Assembly (NCBI RefSeq): GCF_021213805.1
Contig: NZ_JAJQJI010000001.1
Span: 441,944 to 505,943 of the forward strand
Source of the DNA: Mycobacterium sp. MYCO198283
Lineage (GTDB): Bacteria > Actinomycetota > Actinomycetes > Mycobacteriales > Mycobacteriaceae
DNA length: 64,000 nucleotides
Direction of reading: 5' to 3'
The number at the start of each line of letters is the position of its first letter. Position 1 is the first letter of the stretch. Below the pieces are notes generated by a model that did no database searches, was not told the origin of the DNA, and saw only the letters and a list, made by a program, of their open reading frames with translations. Below, one piece after another: positions 17,497 to 26,668 of this stretch. The position numbers and the translations under genes are program-made.

Positions 17497-19347
17497 TCAG
17501 ACCAGTGACCGCCGCCACGCCTCGTGCAGTAAGGCGTAGGCGCCGTCGCCGCCGATCAGGTCACGCGCCGCGCCGTCCTCGACGATGCGGCCGTGCTCGG
17601 CCACCAGCACACGGTCGGCGATCTCGACGGTCGAGAGCCGGTGCGCGATCACCAGCGCGGTGCGGTCGGCGAGCACCGTGCCCAGGGCGCGCTGCACCAG
17701 CCGCTCGCTCGGGATGTCGAGCGACGACGTCGCCTCGTCGAGGATCAGCACGGCGGGATCGGCGAGGAAGGCGCGCGCAAAGGCGATGAGCTGGCGCTGC
17801 CCGGCCGAGAGCCGGCCGCCGCGCTTGGCGACGTCGGTGTCGTAGCCGTTCGGCAGGCCGACGATGAAACCGTCGGCGCCGACGGCCGTGGCGGCGGCGC
17901 GCACTTCGTCGTCGGAGGCGTCGGGCCGGCCGAACCGGATGTTGTCGGCGACCGTGCCGGAGAACATGAAGTTCTCCTGGGTCACCATGACGACGTGGCG
18001 GCGCAGCTCCTGTTGGGACAGCTGCCGCAGGTCCACCCCGTCGAGCGTGACGGCGCCCGCCGTGGGGTCGTAGAAGCGGGCGATCAGCTTGGCGATCGTG
18101 GTCTTGCCCGCGCCGGTGGTGCCGACCAGCGCGACGGTCTGGCCGGCGGGGATGTGCAGGGAGAGGTCGGGCAGCACCAGCCGGTCGGGGGTATAGCCGA
18201 AGCGGACCGCCTCGAAGCGGACCTCCCCGCGGACCCGTGGCAACGGTTGCGGCTGCGCCGGCTCGACGATCGCGGGCCGCTGCGCCAGCACGCCGGCCAG
18301 CTTCTCCAGCGCCGAGGCCGCCGACTGGAAGGTGTTGAAGAACTGCGAGATCTCCTGCATCGGCTCGAAGAACATCCGCAGGTACAGCAGGAACGCGGTG
18401 AGCGTGCCGATGGTCATCTGGCCGTGCAGCACGCGGTGGCCGCCGTAGAGCAGCACCACGCCGGTGGTCAGGTTGCCGACGAGCTTGACGCCCGGCATGA
18501 ACACCGCGAGCAGGCGGAACGTCCGCTCGTTGTCCTCGCGGTAGCGGTCGGCGAGGTCGGCGAAGATCTGCTGGTTGCGCGGTTCGCGGCGGTAGGCCTG
18601 CACCGCCTTGATACCGGTCATGGTCTCGACGAACTGCACGATCACCAGGGCCGCGCTCTCGCGCACCCGGCGGTAGGTCTTCGCCGACTCCTCGCGGAAC
18701 CACCACACCAGCGCCACCAGCACCGGGAACGCCGCCAGGCACATCAGCCCGAGCCGCACGTCGAGCACCACCAGCAGCACCGCCGTGCCGAACAGCGTCA
18801 GGATCGCGGTGATGAGGCTGTCGAAGCCGGTCTCCAGCATGTCCTGGATGGCCTCGACGTCGTTGGTCGAGCGGCTGACCACCCGCCCGGAGGTGTAGCG
18901 GTCGTGGAAGCCGATGTCGAGCCGTTGGAAGTGCCGGAACACTCGGCGCCGCAGCTCCTGCAGCACGCGCTGGCCGATGCGGCCCGACCGGCGCAGGAAG
19001 TACATCCGGCTCACGGCCTGGGTGCCCACCACCGCGGCCAGCCCGCCCAGGATCGTCAGCAGCTCGCGGGCACTGCCCCCGGACACGATCGGCGGGATGC
19101 CGTGGTCGATGCCGCGCTGCACCAGCAGCGGGACGCTCAACCGCGCCGCGTTCTCGACCACCACCACCAGTGCGAGCAGCGCGACCGTGAACCGGTAGGG
19201 CCGCAGCAGCGAGCCGAGCAGTTGGCGAGCCTCCCGGCGGCGCGGCCGGGATTCGTCGATGGGCAACTGGTCGTCGGCCGGATCGGTGTCGGCGAGCCGG
19301 CCGCGCCAGGACTCGACGTCCGTCGAGCGCTCGTCGGTGGCGGTCAT
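17497..19347 (-). CDS. ABC exporter half-transporter (catalytic partner of a probable heterodimer)
   Basis: A 616-residue TMD-NBD fusion. Six transmembrane helices lie between about residues 50 and 330; the NBD has Walker A GTTGAGKTT, Walker B VLILDEATSSLD with the catalytic Glu, and the H-loop AHRLSTVE. Its signature is LSAGQ, not LSGGQ. In heterodimeric exporters the weak signature of one subunit pairs with the Asp-containing Walker B of the other; the next gene upstream has exactly that Asp. Starts overlap (ATGA at 19344-19347). Export substrate unknown; lipids or drugs are typical. Confidence 0.88.
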   Translation of the reverse strand: MTATDERSTDVESWRGRLADTDPADDQLPIDESRPRRREARQLLGSLLRPYRFTVALLALVVVVENAARLSVPLLVQRGIDHGIPPIVSGGSARELLTILGGLAAVVGTQAVSRMYFLRRSGRIGQRVLQELRRRVFRHFQRLDIGFHDRYTSGRVVSRSTNDVEAIQDMLETGFDSLITAILTLFGTAVLLVVLDVRLGLMCLAAFPVLVALVWWFREESAKTYRRVRESAALVIVQFVETMTGIKAVQAYRREPRNQQIFADLADRYREDNERTFRLLAVFMPGVKLVGNLTTGVVLLYGGHRVLHGQMTIGTLTAFLLYLRMFFEPMQEISQFFNTFQSAASALEKLAGVLAQRPAIVEPAQPQPLPRVRGEVRFEAVRFGYTPDRLVLPDLSLHIPAGQTVALVGTTGAGKTTIAKLIARFYDPTAGAVTLDGVDLRQLSQQELRRHVVMVTQENFMFSGTVADNIRFGRPDASDDEVRAAATAVGADGFIVGLPNGYDTDVAKRGGRLSAGQRQLIAFARAFLADPAVLILDEATSSLDIPSERLVQRALGTVLADRTALVIAHRLSTVEIADRVLVAEHGRIVEDGAARDLIGGDGAYALLHEAWRRSLV

Positions 19348-21152
19348 CGGACTTCCATCGGCTCGTCGGCGTCGGCGGCCAACAGCTCCCGGTAGCGCGG
19401 CACGGTCGCGAGCAGCTCGGCGTGGGTGCCGACGTGGGTGATGGTGCCGGCGCCACGTGGTGTGCGGTCGAGGAGCGCCACCTTGTCCGCCAGCAGCACC
19501 GTCGACGCCCGGTGCGCCACGATGACGCCGGTGACGTCGGCCAGCACGCGCCGCAGCGCCTCGGTGACCGCCGCCTCGGTGTGGACGTCGAGCGCCGAGA
19601 GCGTGTCGTCGAGCACCAGCACCGCCGGCCCGGCGAGGATGGCCCGCGCGAGCGAAAGGCGTTGCCGCTGACCGCCGGACAGGCTCATGCCCTGCTCACC
19701 GATGCGGGTGTCGAGGCCGAACGGCAGGTCGTAGACGAAGTCGGCGGCGGCCACGTCGACGGCGCGGGCCAGCTCGTCGTCACTCGCCGGATTTTCCGGG
19801 GTGCGGCCGAGTCGCAGGTTCTCGGCGACCGACATGGAGAACAGCGTCGGATCCTCGAAGGCGGTGACCACCGCGGCGCGCAGCGCCGGCAGCGACAGCT
19901 CGCGGATGTCGCGGCCGTCGATGCGGATGGCGCCCTCGGTGACGTCGTAGAGCCGCGACAGCAGCGCCACCAGCACCGACTTGCCGGAGCCCGTGGCGCC
20001 GACCAGCGCCAGCGTCTCCCCCGGCTCGACGGTGACGTTGACGTGCCGCAGCACCCACTCGTCGGAGTCGGGGAACCGGAAGCCCACATCGTCGAGCTCG
20101 AGCCGGCCGCGGCGAGGGGTGTCGTGGCGCGGCCCGTCGGTGATCTCGCGCGGCGCGTCGAAGATCTCGGCGATGCGGTTCGCGGCGGTGAAGGACTCCT
20201 GCGTCATCGACAGCAAGAACCCGAGCGACGCGATCGGCCACACCAGCGACAACATCATGGTGATGAACGCGACGAGCGTGCCCATCGTGACGTAGCCGTG
20301 GCCGGCGGCGTAGGCACCGAAGCCCAGCACGACGATCAGCGTCAGATTCGGGATGACCTCCAGCAGGGTCCAGAACTTCGCGGACACGGCGATCCGGTCG
20401 ACCTGCGTGCGGTAGAGCCGGGACAGCTCGTCGTCGAACCGGTCGTAGACGAGCTCCTCGCGGCCGAACGCCTTGACCGTCCGCAGCCCGTGCGCCGCCT
20501 CCTCGACGTGGGTGGCGACGTGACCGGACTGGTCCTGCGCCAACCGCGACAGCCGGGTGTACTCGCGCTGGAAGTGCAGCACCGTCGCGGTGATCGGCAC
20601 GATCGACACCAGCACGACGACGCCCAGCGGCCAGTACATCGCCAGCAGGATCGACGTGACCGCCACGATCTGGATGCCGTTGAGCAGCAGGAACAACATG
20701 CCGAACGACATGAACCGGCGGATGGTCGCCAGGTCGTTCATGATCCGCGACAGCAGCTGCCCGGATTCCCACCGGCCGTGGAAGCTCATCGGCAGCAGCT
20801 GCAGCCGGGCGTAGAGGTCCTTGCGGATGTCGGCCTCGACGCCCATGGTGGCGCGGGCCGCGAGCCAGCGCCGGATGAACCACAGCACGGCCTCCGAGAC
20901 GCCGACGCCGATGGCCGCGGCGCCCAGCAGCCACAGCCCCTGCTGGTCCTGCGCCCGCACCGGGCCGTCGATGACCGCCTTCGTCATCAGCGGGATCGTG
21001 ACGGTGGCGCCGAGGCTCAGCAGCGCGACGGCCACCATCGCGACCCAGCGGAAGCGGTAGGGCAGCAGGTACGGCAGGAGCCGGATCAGGTCGGCGGAGG
21101 CACGGGGGCGGTCGCGGGGCGCGGCGATGGCCGGTTCACGGAACGCCGTCAC
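19344..21152 (-). CDS. ABC exporter half-transporter with degenerate Walker B (LDD)
   Basis: A 602-residue TMD-NBD protein. Walker A is GATGSGKSV, the signature is canonical [10 protein letters not shown], but Walker B reads VLVLDDTLSALD, so the catalytic glutamate is an aspartate. That is the hallmark of the degenerate nucleotide site of heterodimeric exporters such as TM287/288. The GTG at 21152 overlaps the stop of the next upstream ABC gene. The longer open frame beyond it runs inside that gene in another phase and was discarded. Probable partner of the 17497-19347 product. Confidence 0.87.
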   Translation of the reverse strand: MTAFREPAIAAPRDRPRASADLIRLLPYLLPYRFRWVAMVAVALLSLGATVTIPLMTKAVIDGPVRAQDQQGLWLLGAAAIGVGVSEAVLWFIRRWLAARATMGVEADIRKDLYARLQLLPMSFHGRWESGQLLSRIMNDLATIRRFMSFGMLFLLLNGIQIVAVTSILLAMYWPLGVVVLVSIVPITATVLHFQREYTRLSRLAQDQSGHVATHVEEAAHGLRTVKAFGREELVYDRFDDELSRLYRTQVDRIAVSAKFWTLLEVIPNLTLIVVLGFGAYAAGHGYVTMGTLVAFITMMLSLVWPIASLGFLLSMTQESFTAANRIAEIFDAPREITDGPRHDTPRRGRLELDDVGFRFPDSDEWVLRHVNVTVEPGETLALVGATGSGKSVLVALLSRLYDVTEGAIRIDGRDIRELSLPALRAAVVTAFEDPTLFSMSVAENLRLGRTPENPASDDELARAVDVAAADFVYDLPFGLDTRIGEQGMSLSGGQRQRLSLARAILAGPAVLVLDDTLSALDVHTEAAVTEALRRVLADVTGVIVAHRASTVLLADKVALLDRTPRGAGTITHVGTHAELLATVPRYRELLAADADEPMEVR

Positions 21153-23056
21153 GCCGCCACCGACTGGTCGCCGAACTGGGTGGTGTACAGCTCGGCGTAG
21201 CGGCCGCCCCGGTTCAGCAGCTCGCGGTGGGTGCCGCGCTCGACGATCCGGCCGTCCTCGACGACGAGGATGAGGTCGGCGGCGCGCACGGTGGACAGCC
21301 GGTGGGCGATCACGATCGACGTCCGGCCCGCCAGCGCCTCGGCGAGCGCCTGCTGCACCGCGGCCTCCGAGGCCGAGTCCAGTGACGCGGTCGCCTCGTC
21401 GAGCACCACGACCCGCGACCGGCCGAGCAGCAGCCGGGCGATGGTGAGGCGTTGCCGCTGCCCGCCGGAGAGCCGGTAGCCGCGCTCCCCCACGACGGTG
21501 TCGAGGCCGTCGGGCATCTCGGCGACCACGTCGGCCAGCCGGGCGCGGCGCAGCGCGTCCCACAGCTCGTCGTCGCCGGCGTCGGGGTTGGCGAGCGCCA
21601 GGTTCGCCCGGATCGACTCGTGGAACAGGTGGCCGTCCTGGGTGACCATGCCGACCGTCTCGCGCAGCGACGCGAAGGTCACGTCGCGCACGTCGACGCC
21701 GGCGAGCCGGATGGCCCCTGAGTCGACATCGTAGAGCCGCGCCAGCAGCGACGCGATGGTCGACTTACCGGCACCCGAGGAGCCGACCAGCGCCACCATC
21801 GCCCCGGGCTCGGCGGTGAACGAGACGCCGTGCAGCACCTCCTCGCCGCCGCGGTCGTCCAGCGTCGCGACCTCTTCCAGCGAGGCGAGCGACACCTTGT
21901 CGGCCGACGGATAGGAGAACCGGACGTCGTCGAATTCGACGGACACCGGGCCGTCGGGGATCGCCACCGCGTCGGGCGACTCGCGGATCAGCGGCTCCAG
22001 GTCGAGCACCTCGAAGACCCGCTCGAAGCTCACCAGCGCGCTGGCGATCTCGACGCGGGCGTTGGCCAGCGCGGTGAGCGGCGCGTAGAGCCGGGTGAGC
22101 AGCAGCGCCAGCGACACGATGGCGCCGGGCTGCAGTTGCCCGCCGATCGCCAGCGCCCCGCCCAGCCCGTAGACCAGCGCCAGCGCCAGCGCCGACATCA
22201 GCGTCAGCGAGTTCATGAAGGTCGACTGCAGCATCGACGAACGGACCCCGATGTCGCGTACCCGGCCGGCCTTGACGGCGAAGTCGCGGGACTCGGAGGC
22301 CGGATCGCCGAACAGCTTGACCAGCGTGGCGCCCGGCGCCGAGAACCGCTCGGTCATCTGGGTGTTCATGGTGGCGTTGTGGATCGCGGCCTCCCGCGAC
22401 AGCCGCGCCATCACCGAGCCGATGCGGCGGGCCGGCCAGATGAACAGCGGCACCAAGAGCAGCGCGAGCACCGTCACCTGCCACGAGATGCCGAGCATCA
22501 CCACCAGCGTCAGCGACAGGGTCACCAGGTTGGTGACGACGCCCGACAGCGTGTCGGAGAACGCGCGCTGCGCGCCGATGACGTCGTTGCCGAGCCGGCT
22601 GACCAGCGCGCCGGTGCGGGTGCGCATGAAGAACGCGACCGGCATGCGCTGCACGTGGTCGAACACCGCGGTGCGCAGGTCGAGGATCAGGCCTTCGCCG
22701 ATGGTCGACGACAGCCAGCGGGTGACCAGCGCGATCGCCGCCTCCGCGACGGCGACCACCGCGATCACCACCGCGAGCAGCACCACGGTGCCCAGCGCGC
22801 TGTCGTCCCCGCTGCGGCCGGCGTCCGCGCCTCGGGTGATCACGTCGATCACCCGGCCCGCGAGCAGCGGCGTGGCGACCGCCAGCAGGGCGCTGAGCAC
22901 GCTGACCCCGACGAACGCCGCGAGCCTGCGGTGGTGACGGTGCGCGAAGCGCCAGATGCGGCGCAGCAGCGCGCGGTCGGCCAGCGACCGCAGTTCGCCG
23001 CCGCGGGCGTGCATCTGCCGGTACAGCGTCCGGCTTGCCACCGATTCGAGGTTCAC
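21149..23056 (-). CDS. ABC exporter half-transporter (third, probably homodimeric)
   Basis: About 635 residues. Transmembrane region about residues 45-330, then an NBD with Walker [10 protein letters not shown], signature [15 protein letters not shown], Walker [14 protein letters not shown] and H-loop [11 protein letters not shown], all canonical. It is the first gene of the three-exporter run and is divergent from prrA across 96 bp. GTG at 23056 was chosen; a TTG eight codons earlier extends into the promoter region. As both ATP sites would be intact in a homodimer, it may work alone while the two downstream genes pair. Confidence 0.86.
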   Translation of the reverse strand: MNLESVASRTLYRQMHARGGELRSLADRALLRRIWRFAHRHHRRLAAFVGVSVLSALLAVATPLLAGRVIDVITRGADAGRSGDDSALGTVVLLAVVIAVVAVAEAAIALVTRWLSSTIGEGLILDLRTAVFDHVQRMPVAFFMRTRTGALVSRLGNDVIGAQRAFSDTLSGVVTNLVTLSLTLVVMLGISWQVTVLALLLVPLFIWPARRIGSVMARLSREAAIHNATMNTQMTERFSAPGATLVKLFGDPASESRDFAVKAGRVRDIGVRSSMLQSTFMNSLTLMSALALALVYGLGGALAIGGQLQPGAIVSLALLLTRLYAPLTALANARVEIASALVSFERVFEVLDLEPLIRESPDAVAIPDGPVSVEFDDVRFSYPSADKVSLASLEEVATLDDRGGEEVLHGVSFTAEPGAMVALVGSSGAGKSTIASLLARLYDVDSGAIRLAGVDVRDVTFASLRETVGMVTQDGHLFHESIRANLALANPDAGDDELWDALRRARLADVVAEMPDGLDTVVGERGYRLSGGQRQRLTIARLLLGRSRVVVLDEATASLDSASEAAVQQALAEALAGRTSIVIAHRLSTVRAADLILVVEDGRIVERGTHRELLNRGGRYAELYTTQFGDQSVAA

Positions 23057-23152
23057 GTTTCCACCGTAGAACCTCAACAATGGTCGAGGTCAATTCGATT
23101 CCGGCGACGCACCTCCCGCGCCGCACGCCGTCGGTCGGGCAAGATGAGGTAC

Positions 23153-23851
23153 ATGGAGAGTGGCACCTCGCCTCGCTTGTTGGTGGTCGACGACGACCCC
23201 GACGTGCTGGCGTCGCTGGAGCGCGGGCTGCGGCTCTACGGTTTCGAGGTGTCCGCCGCGGTCGACGGCGCCGAGGCACTGCGCAGCGCCACCGAAACCC
23301 GGCCCGACGCGATCGTCCTCGACATCAACATGCCGGTGCTCGACGGCGTCAGCGTGGTCACGGCGCTGCGGGCCATGGACAACGATGTGCCGGTGTGTGT
23401 GCTGAGCGCGCGCAGCTCGGTCGACGACCGCGTCGCGGGCCTGGAGGCCGGCGCCGACGACTACCTGGTCAAACCGTTCGAGCTGCAGGAGTTGGTGGCG
23501 CGGGTCAAGGCCCTGCTCCGCCGCCGCGGATCGGCGGCGACGTTCTCCTCGGAGACCATCCAGGTCGGTCCGCTGGAGGTCGACATCCCCGGCCGCCGCG
23601 CGCGGGTCAACGGCGCCGACGTCGACCTGACGAAGCGGGAGTTCGACCTGCTGGCCGTGCTCGCCGAGCACAAGACGGCGGTGCTGTCGCGGGCGCAGCT
23701 GCTGGAACTGGTGTGGGGTTATGACTTCCAGGCCGACACCAACGTGGTCGACGTCTTCATCGGCTACCTGCGCCGCAAGCTGGAGGCCGGCGGCGCGCCG
23801 CGGCTGCTGCACACCGTGCGCGGGGTGGGCTTCGTGCTGCGGACGCAATAG
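23153..23851 (+). CDS. prrA: Two-component response regulator PrrA (OmpR/PhoB family)
   Basis: A 232-residue regulator. The receiver domain (residues 8-120) has the acidic pair Asp13/Asp14, the phosphoacceptor Asp57 in IVLDINM and Lys107 in VKPF. The winged-helix output domain ends [10 protein letters not shown] and [10 protein letters not shown]. The sequence is nearly that of M. tuberculosis PrrA as I recall it. PrrAB is an essential mycobacterial system tied to respiration, nitrogen response and early intracellular growth. ATG at 23153 fits the family N-terminus; another ATG at 23144 is possible. prrB starts five bases after the stop. Confidence 0.95.
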   Translation: MESGTSPRLLVVDDDPDVLASLERGLRLYGFEVSAAVDGAEALRSATETRPDAIVLDINMPVLDGVSVVTALRAMDNDVPVCVLSARSSVDDRVAGLEAGADDYLVKPFELQELVARVKALLRRRGSAATFSSETIQVGPLEVDIPGRRARVNGADVDLTKREFDLLAVLAEHKTAVLSRAQLLELVWGYDFQADTNVVDVFIGYLRRKLEAGGAPRLLHTVRGVGFVLRTQ

Positions 23852-23856
23852 CGGAC

Positions 23857-25224
23857 ATGAGCCTGCTGACCCGCGTCTTCCGCCGCACGCCCTCGCTGCG
23901 CACCCGCGTCGCGTTCACCACCGCCATCGCCGCCGCGATCGTCGTCGGGATCGTCGGGGCCGTCGTCTGGGTCGGCATCACCGGCGACCGCAAGGAACGT
24001 CTCGACCGCCGGCTCGACGAGGCCGCGGGCTTCGCGATCCCGTTCCTGCCGCGCGGGCTCGACGAGATCCCCAAGTCGCCGAACGACCAGGACGCGGTGA
24101 TCACCGTCCGCAGCCGCGACCAGGTGACCTCCAACTCGGACGTCGTGCTGCCCGAGCTGCCGGCGGGCTACGCCGACACTTACGTCAACGGGGTGCGGTA
24201 CCGGGTGCGCACCGTCGAGCTGGTGAACCCCGAGCCGATGACGGTGGCCGTGGGTGCGACCTACGACGCCACCATCAACGACACCAACAACCTGCACCGG
24301 CGGGTGCTGATCATCTGCCTGTTCGCGATCGGCGCCGCCGCGGTGGGCGGCTGGCTGCTGGCCGCGCTGGCGGTCCGACCGCTGAAGCGGCTGGCGCAGC
24401 AGACCCGGTCGATCGACGCCGGCGACGAAGCCCCCGACATCGACATCCGCGGCGCCACCGAGGCCGTCGAGATCGCCGACGCCGTCAAGGCCATGCTCGC
24501 GCGCATCTGGAGTGAGCAGGACCGCACCAAGGCGGCGCTGGCGTCGGCGCGCGACTTCGCGGCGGTGTCGTCGCACGAGCTGCGCACGCCGCTGACCGCG
24601 ATGCGCACCAACCTCGAGGTGCTCGCGACGCTCGACCTGCCCGACGAGCAGCGCAAAGAGGTGCTCGGCGACGTGATCCGCACCCAGTCGCGGATCGAGG
24701 CGACGCTGTCGGCGCTCGAACGGTTGGCCCAAGGCGAGCTGTCGACGTCAGAAGACCACGTTCCCGTCGACATCACCGAACTGCTCGACCGCGCCGCGCA
24801 CGACGCCATCCGCATCTACCCCGACCTCGACGTCTCCCTGGTGCCGTCACCGACCGTCATCATCGTGGGCCTGCCGGCGGGGCTGCGGCTGGCCGTCGAC
24901 AACGCGATCGCCAACGCCGTCAAGCACGGCGGCGCCACCCGCGTGCAGCTGTCGGCGGTGAGCTCCCGCGCCGGCGTCGAGATCGCGATCGACGACAACG
25001 GCATCGGCGTCCCGGAAGAGGAGCGCCGGGTGGTGTTCGAGCGGTTCTCGCGCGGATCCACCGCGTCGCACTCGGGGTCCGGGCTCGGCCTGGCGCTGGT
25101 GGCGCAGCAGGCCGAGCTGCACGGCGGTACGGCGTCGCTGGAGGCCAGCCCGCTCGGCGGCGCGCGGCTGCTGCTGCGGCTTCCCGGCCCGCAGACCGGG
25201 CCGTTCGACCCGACCTTCGACTAG
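23857..25224 (+). CDS. prrB: Sensor histidine kinase PrrB
   Basis: A 455-residue membrane kinase: first transmembrane segment about residues 20-42, an extracytoplasmic sensor to about 147, a second membrane segment 149-172, a HAMP linker, then the dimerisation helix SSHELRTPL with phospho-accepting His240. The ATP-binding domain shows the N box (DNAIANAVKHGG), DDNGIGV and the SGSGLGLAL G box. It phosphorylates PrrA. It ends ten bases from the convergent BON lipoprotein gene, so a shared bidirectional terminator region is likely there. Confidence 0.95.
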   Translation: MSLLTRVFRRTPSLRTRVAFTTAIAAAIVVGIVGAVVWVGITGDRKERLDRRLDEAAGFAIPFLPRGLDEIPKSPNDQDAVITVRSRDQVTSNSDVVLPELPAGYADTYVNGVRYRVRTVELVNPEPMTVAVGATYDATINDTNNLHRRVLIICLFAIGAAAVGGWLLAALAVRPLKRLAQQTRSIDAGDEAPDIDIRGATEAVEIADAVKAMLARIWSEQDRTKAALASARDFAAVSSHELRTPLTAMRTNLEVLATLDLPDEQRKEVLGDVIRTQSRIEATLSALERLAQGELSTSEDHVPVDITELLDRAAHDAIRIYPDLDVSLVPSPTVIIVGLPAGLRLAVDNAIANAVKHGGATRVQLSAVSSRAGVEIAIDDNGIGVPEEERRVVFERFSRGSTASHSGSGLGLALVAQQAELHGGTASLEASPLGGARLLLRLPGPQTGPFDPTFD

Positions 25225-25234
25225 CGCTTCTTCA

Positions 25235-25786
25235 CTAGGGCACCGTGATCTGATTCACGACGCCGACGTCCGGGAACAGCGCCTTGGCGGCGGTCTCGGC
25301 GGCGGCGCGGTCCGCCTCGGCGGGCGCGGCGCCCGTCAGCGTCACCTTGTCCGGGTCGCGTCGCAGCCCGAAGTTGGCGATCGGCTTGGCCGCCTGCAGC
25401 ACGGCGGTCACCTGCGCGGTGTCGAACGGCATGGAGCCGGGATTGACCTGCATGGTGTCGATGACGTTCGCGTCGGTGCCGACGGCCGCGGTGATGGCGT
25501 CGAGCACGGCGGTGCGGGTCGCCTGCTCGGGCACGTCGCCGGCCACCGTCACGCTGTCGCCGTTGCGCGTCAGCACGAACGGCTCGAGCACCGGGTTGGG
25601 CACCCCGGGCAGCAGCGACGTCGTCGAGGTGGTCGCTGCCGGTGGCGGCGGCGCGGCCACCGTGCTGGTGCTCGTGCTGGTGACCGTCGAGGTGCTGGTC
25701 TGGGTGCCCTCGTCGCCCCCGCCGCACGCCGCAGCCGTCAGCGCGGCGACGGTCAGGGCTCCGAGCAGCCACATTCGCTTAGCCAT
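25235..25786 (-). CDS. BON-domain lipoprotein resembling the periplasmic part of ArfA/OmpATb, without OmpA domain
   Basis: A 183-residue protein. The signal peptide ends in a lipobox (TAAAC, Cys about 21), a Thr/Ser-rich linker follows (about 27-58), and two repeats of a BON-like fold run to the C-terminus. Blocks NGDSVTVAGDVPEQA, ANVIDTMQVNPG, IANFGLRRDPDKVTLTGAAP and VGVVNQITV line up with the BON region of M. tuberculosis ArfA (Rv0899), which sits at the equivalent place beside prrAB. The peptidoglycan-binding OmpA-C domain and the companion genes arfB/arfC are absent; here an FKBP gene lies directly upstream. Role in acid/ammonia response, as claimed for ArfABC, is doubtful for this form. 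Confidence 0.8.
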   Translation of the reverse strand: MAKRMWLLGALTVAALTAAACGGGDEGTQTSTSTVTSTSTSTVAAPPPPAATTSTTSLLPGVPNPVLEPFVLTRNGDSVTVAGDVPEQATRTAVLDAITAAVGTDANVIDTMQVNPGSMPFDTAQVTAVLQAAKPIANFGLRRDPDKVTLTGAAPAEADRAAAETAAKALFPDVGVVNQITVP

Positions 25787-25805
25787 GCCGCTGGCATACC
25801 CCGAT

Positions 25806-26168
25806 TCAGCGGGTGGCGAGCAGGTCGATCACGAAAATCAGCGTCTTGCCCGACAGCCGGTGCCCGCCGCCCGCGGGTCCGTAAGCCTGCGCCGGCGGGA
25901 TCGTCAGCTTGCGGCGGCCGCCGACCCGCATGCCGGGGATGCCGTCCTGCCAGCCCTTGATCAGCCCGCGCAGCGGGAACTCGATCGGCTGGTTGCGGCT
26001 CCAGGAGCTGTCGAACTCCTCGCCGGTGTCGTACTCGACGCCGACGTAGTGCACCTCGACGTTCGCGCCGGACACCGCCTCCGGGCCGTCGCCGACGGTG
26101 ATGTCCTCGATGACCAGCTGGTCGGGCGCCGGTCCGCTGGGGAAGTCGATCTCGGGTTTGGTGGTCAT
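25806..26168 (-). CDS. FKBP-type peptidyl-prolyl cis-trans isomerase
   Basis: A 120-residue single-domain FKBP. Family landmarks: VEVHYVGVEYDTGEEFDSSW, the hydrophobic pocket block LIKGWQDGIPGMRVGGRR, LTIPPAQAYG and the final strand LIFVIDLL. No signal peptide is seen, so it is probably cytosolic. It catalyses proline isomerisation during folding. ATG at 26168 chosen; the frame extends upstream without conserved sequence. It is 19 bp ahead of the ArfA-like gene on the same strand. Confidence 0.92.
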   Translation of the reverse strand: MTTKPEIDFPSGPAPDQLVIEDITVGDGPEAVSGANVEVHYVGVEYDTGEEFDSSWSRNQPIEFPLRGLIKGWQDGIPGMRVGGRRKLTIPPAQAYGPAGGGHRLSGKTLIFVIDLLATR

Positions 26169-26224
26169 CCCGTCAACGGTAGGCGGCCCTTTTGGGCGCG
26201 GCCCAGTCGGGGAACACTGCGAGG

Positions 26225-26473
26225 GTGGCAGAAGACGACGACACCTTGGCACGGATCCACGAGCTGGTCGCGGAGGAGAAGGAGCTGCGCGCCAAGCTGC
26301 AGGACGGCGACATCGACGAATCCGAGGAGCACACTCGGCTGCGGGCGGTGGAGACGCAGCTCGATCAGTACTGGGACCTGCTGCGGCAGCGGCGCGCCAT
26401 CCGCGATGCCGGCGGCGATCCGGGTGAGGCCGAGGTCAGGCCCGCCGACACGGTCGAGGGCTACCTGAACTAA
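26225..26473 (+). CDS. DUF2630 family protein (Rv0898c homologue)
   Basis: An 82-residue charged, fully helical small protein: DTLARIHELVAEEKELRAKL, then LRAVETQLDQYWDLLRQRRA and the C-terminal PADTVEGYLN. This is the DUF2630 family found beside gltA2 and arfA in mycobacteria. The two long helices look like a helical hairpin, perhaps a dimeric coiled coil. GTG at 26225 gives the family length; the in-frame extension upstream overlaps the divergent FKBP promoter. Function unknown. Confidence 0.82.
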   Translation: MAEDDDTLARIHELVAEEKELRAKLQDGDIDESEEHTRLRAVETQLDQYWDLLRQRRAIRDAGGDPGEAEVRPADTVEGYLN

Positions 26474-26524
26474 GAGCCGACGACGGCTTGCGCGTTCGTT
26501 CCTCGGCGGAACCGATGACCGACG

Positions 26525-26636
26525 TGCCCGCCTCCGAGCGACAACTCGGGCGGGCGAAGGGGGGACCGCGGCGAGGAGCGACTGCAGCCACCGTGCTGCG
26601 GCTCGGCAACCGCGCGTTGTCGCTCGGAGGCGGGCA
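26525..26636. repeat. Inverted-repeat element, perfect 21-bp arms (copy A)
   Basis: Arms at 26525-26545 and 26616-26636 are exact reverse complements (left arm TGCCCGCCTCCGAGCGACAAC) around a 70-bp interior with no open frame of note. The right arm recurs identically at 45430-45450 and the left arm with one change at 45305-45325, so this is a dispersed MITE- or REP-like element. It fills most of the 195-bp gap between DUF2630 and the MFS gene. It could also act as a long hairpin between the convergent genes. Confidence 0.85.
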
Positions 26637-26668
26637 ACTCGGCGTGCGCTCCGGGCCACCGCCGGGCG

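Noticed and set aside
17593..19395. 600-codon plus-strand frame opposite the first ABC exporter
   Set aside because: Low-complexity Gln/Arg/His composition; the minus strand carries all ABC motifs.
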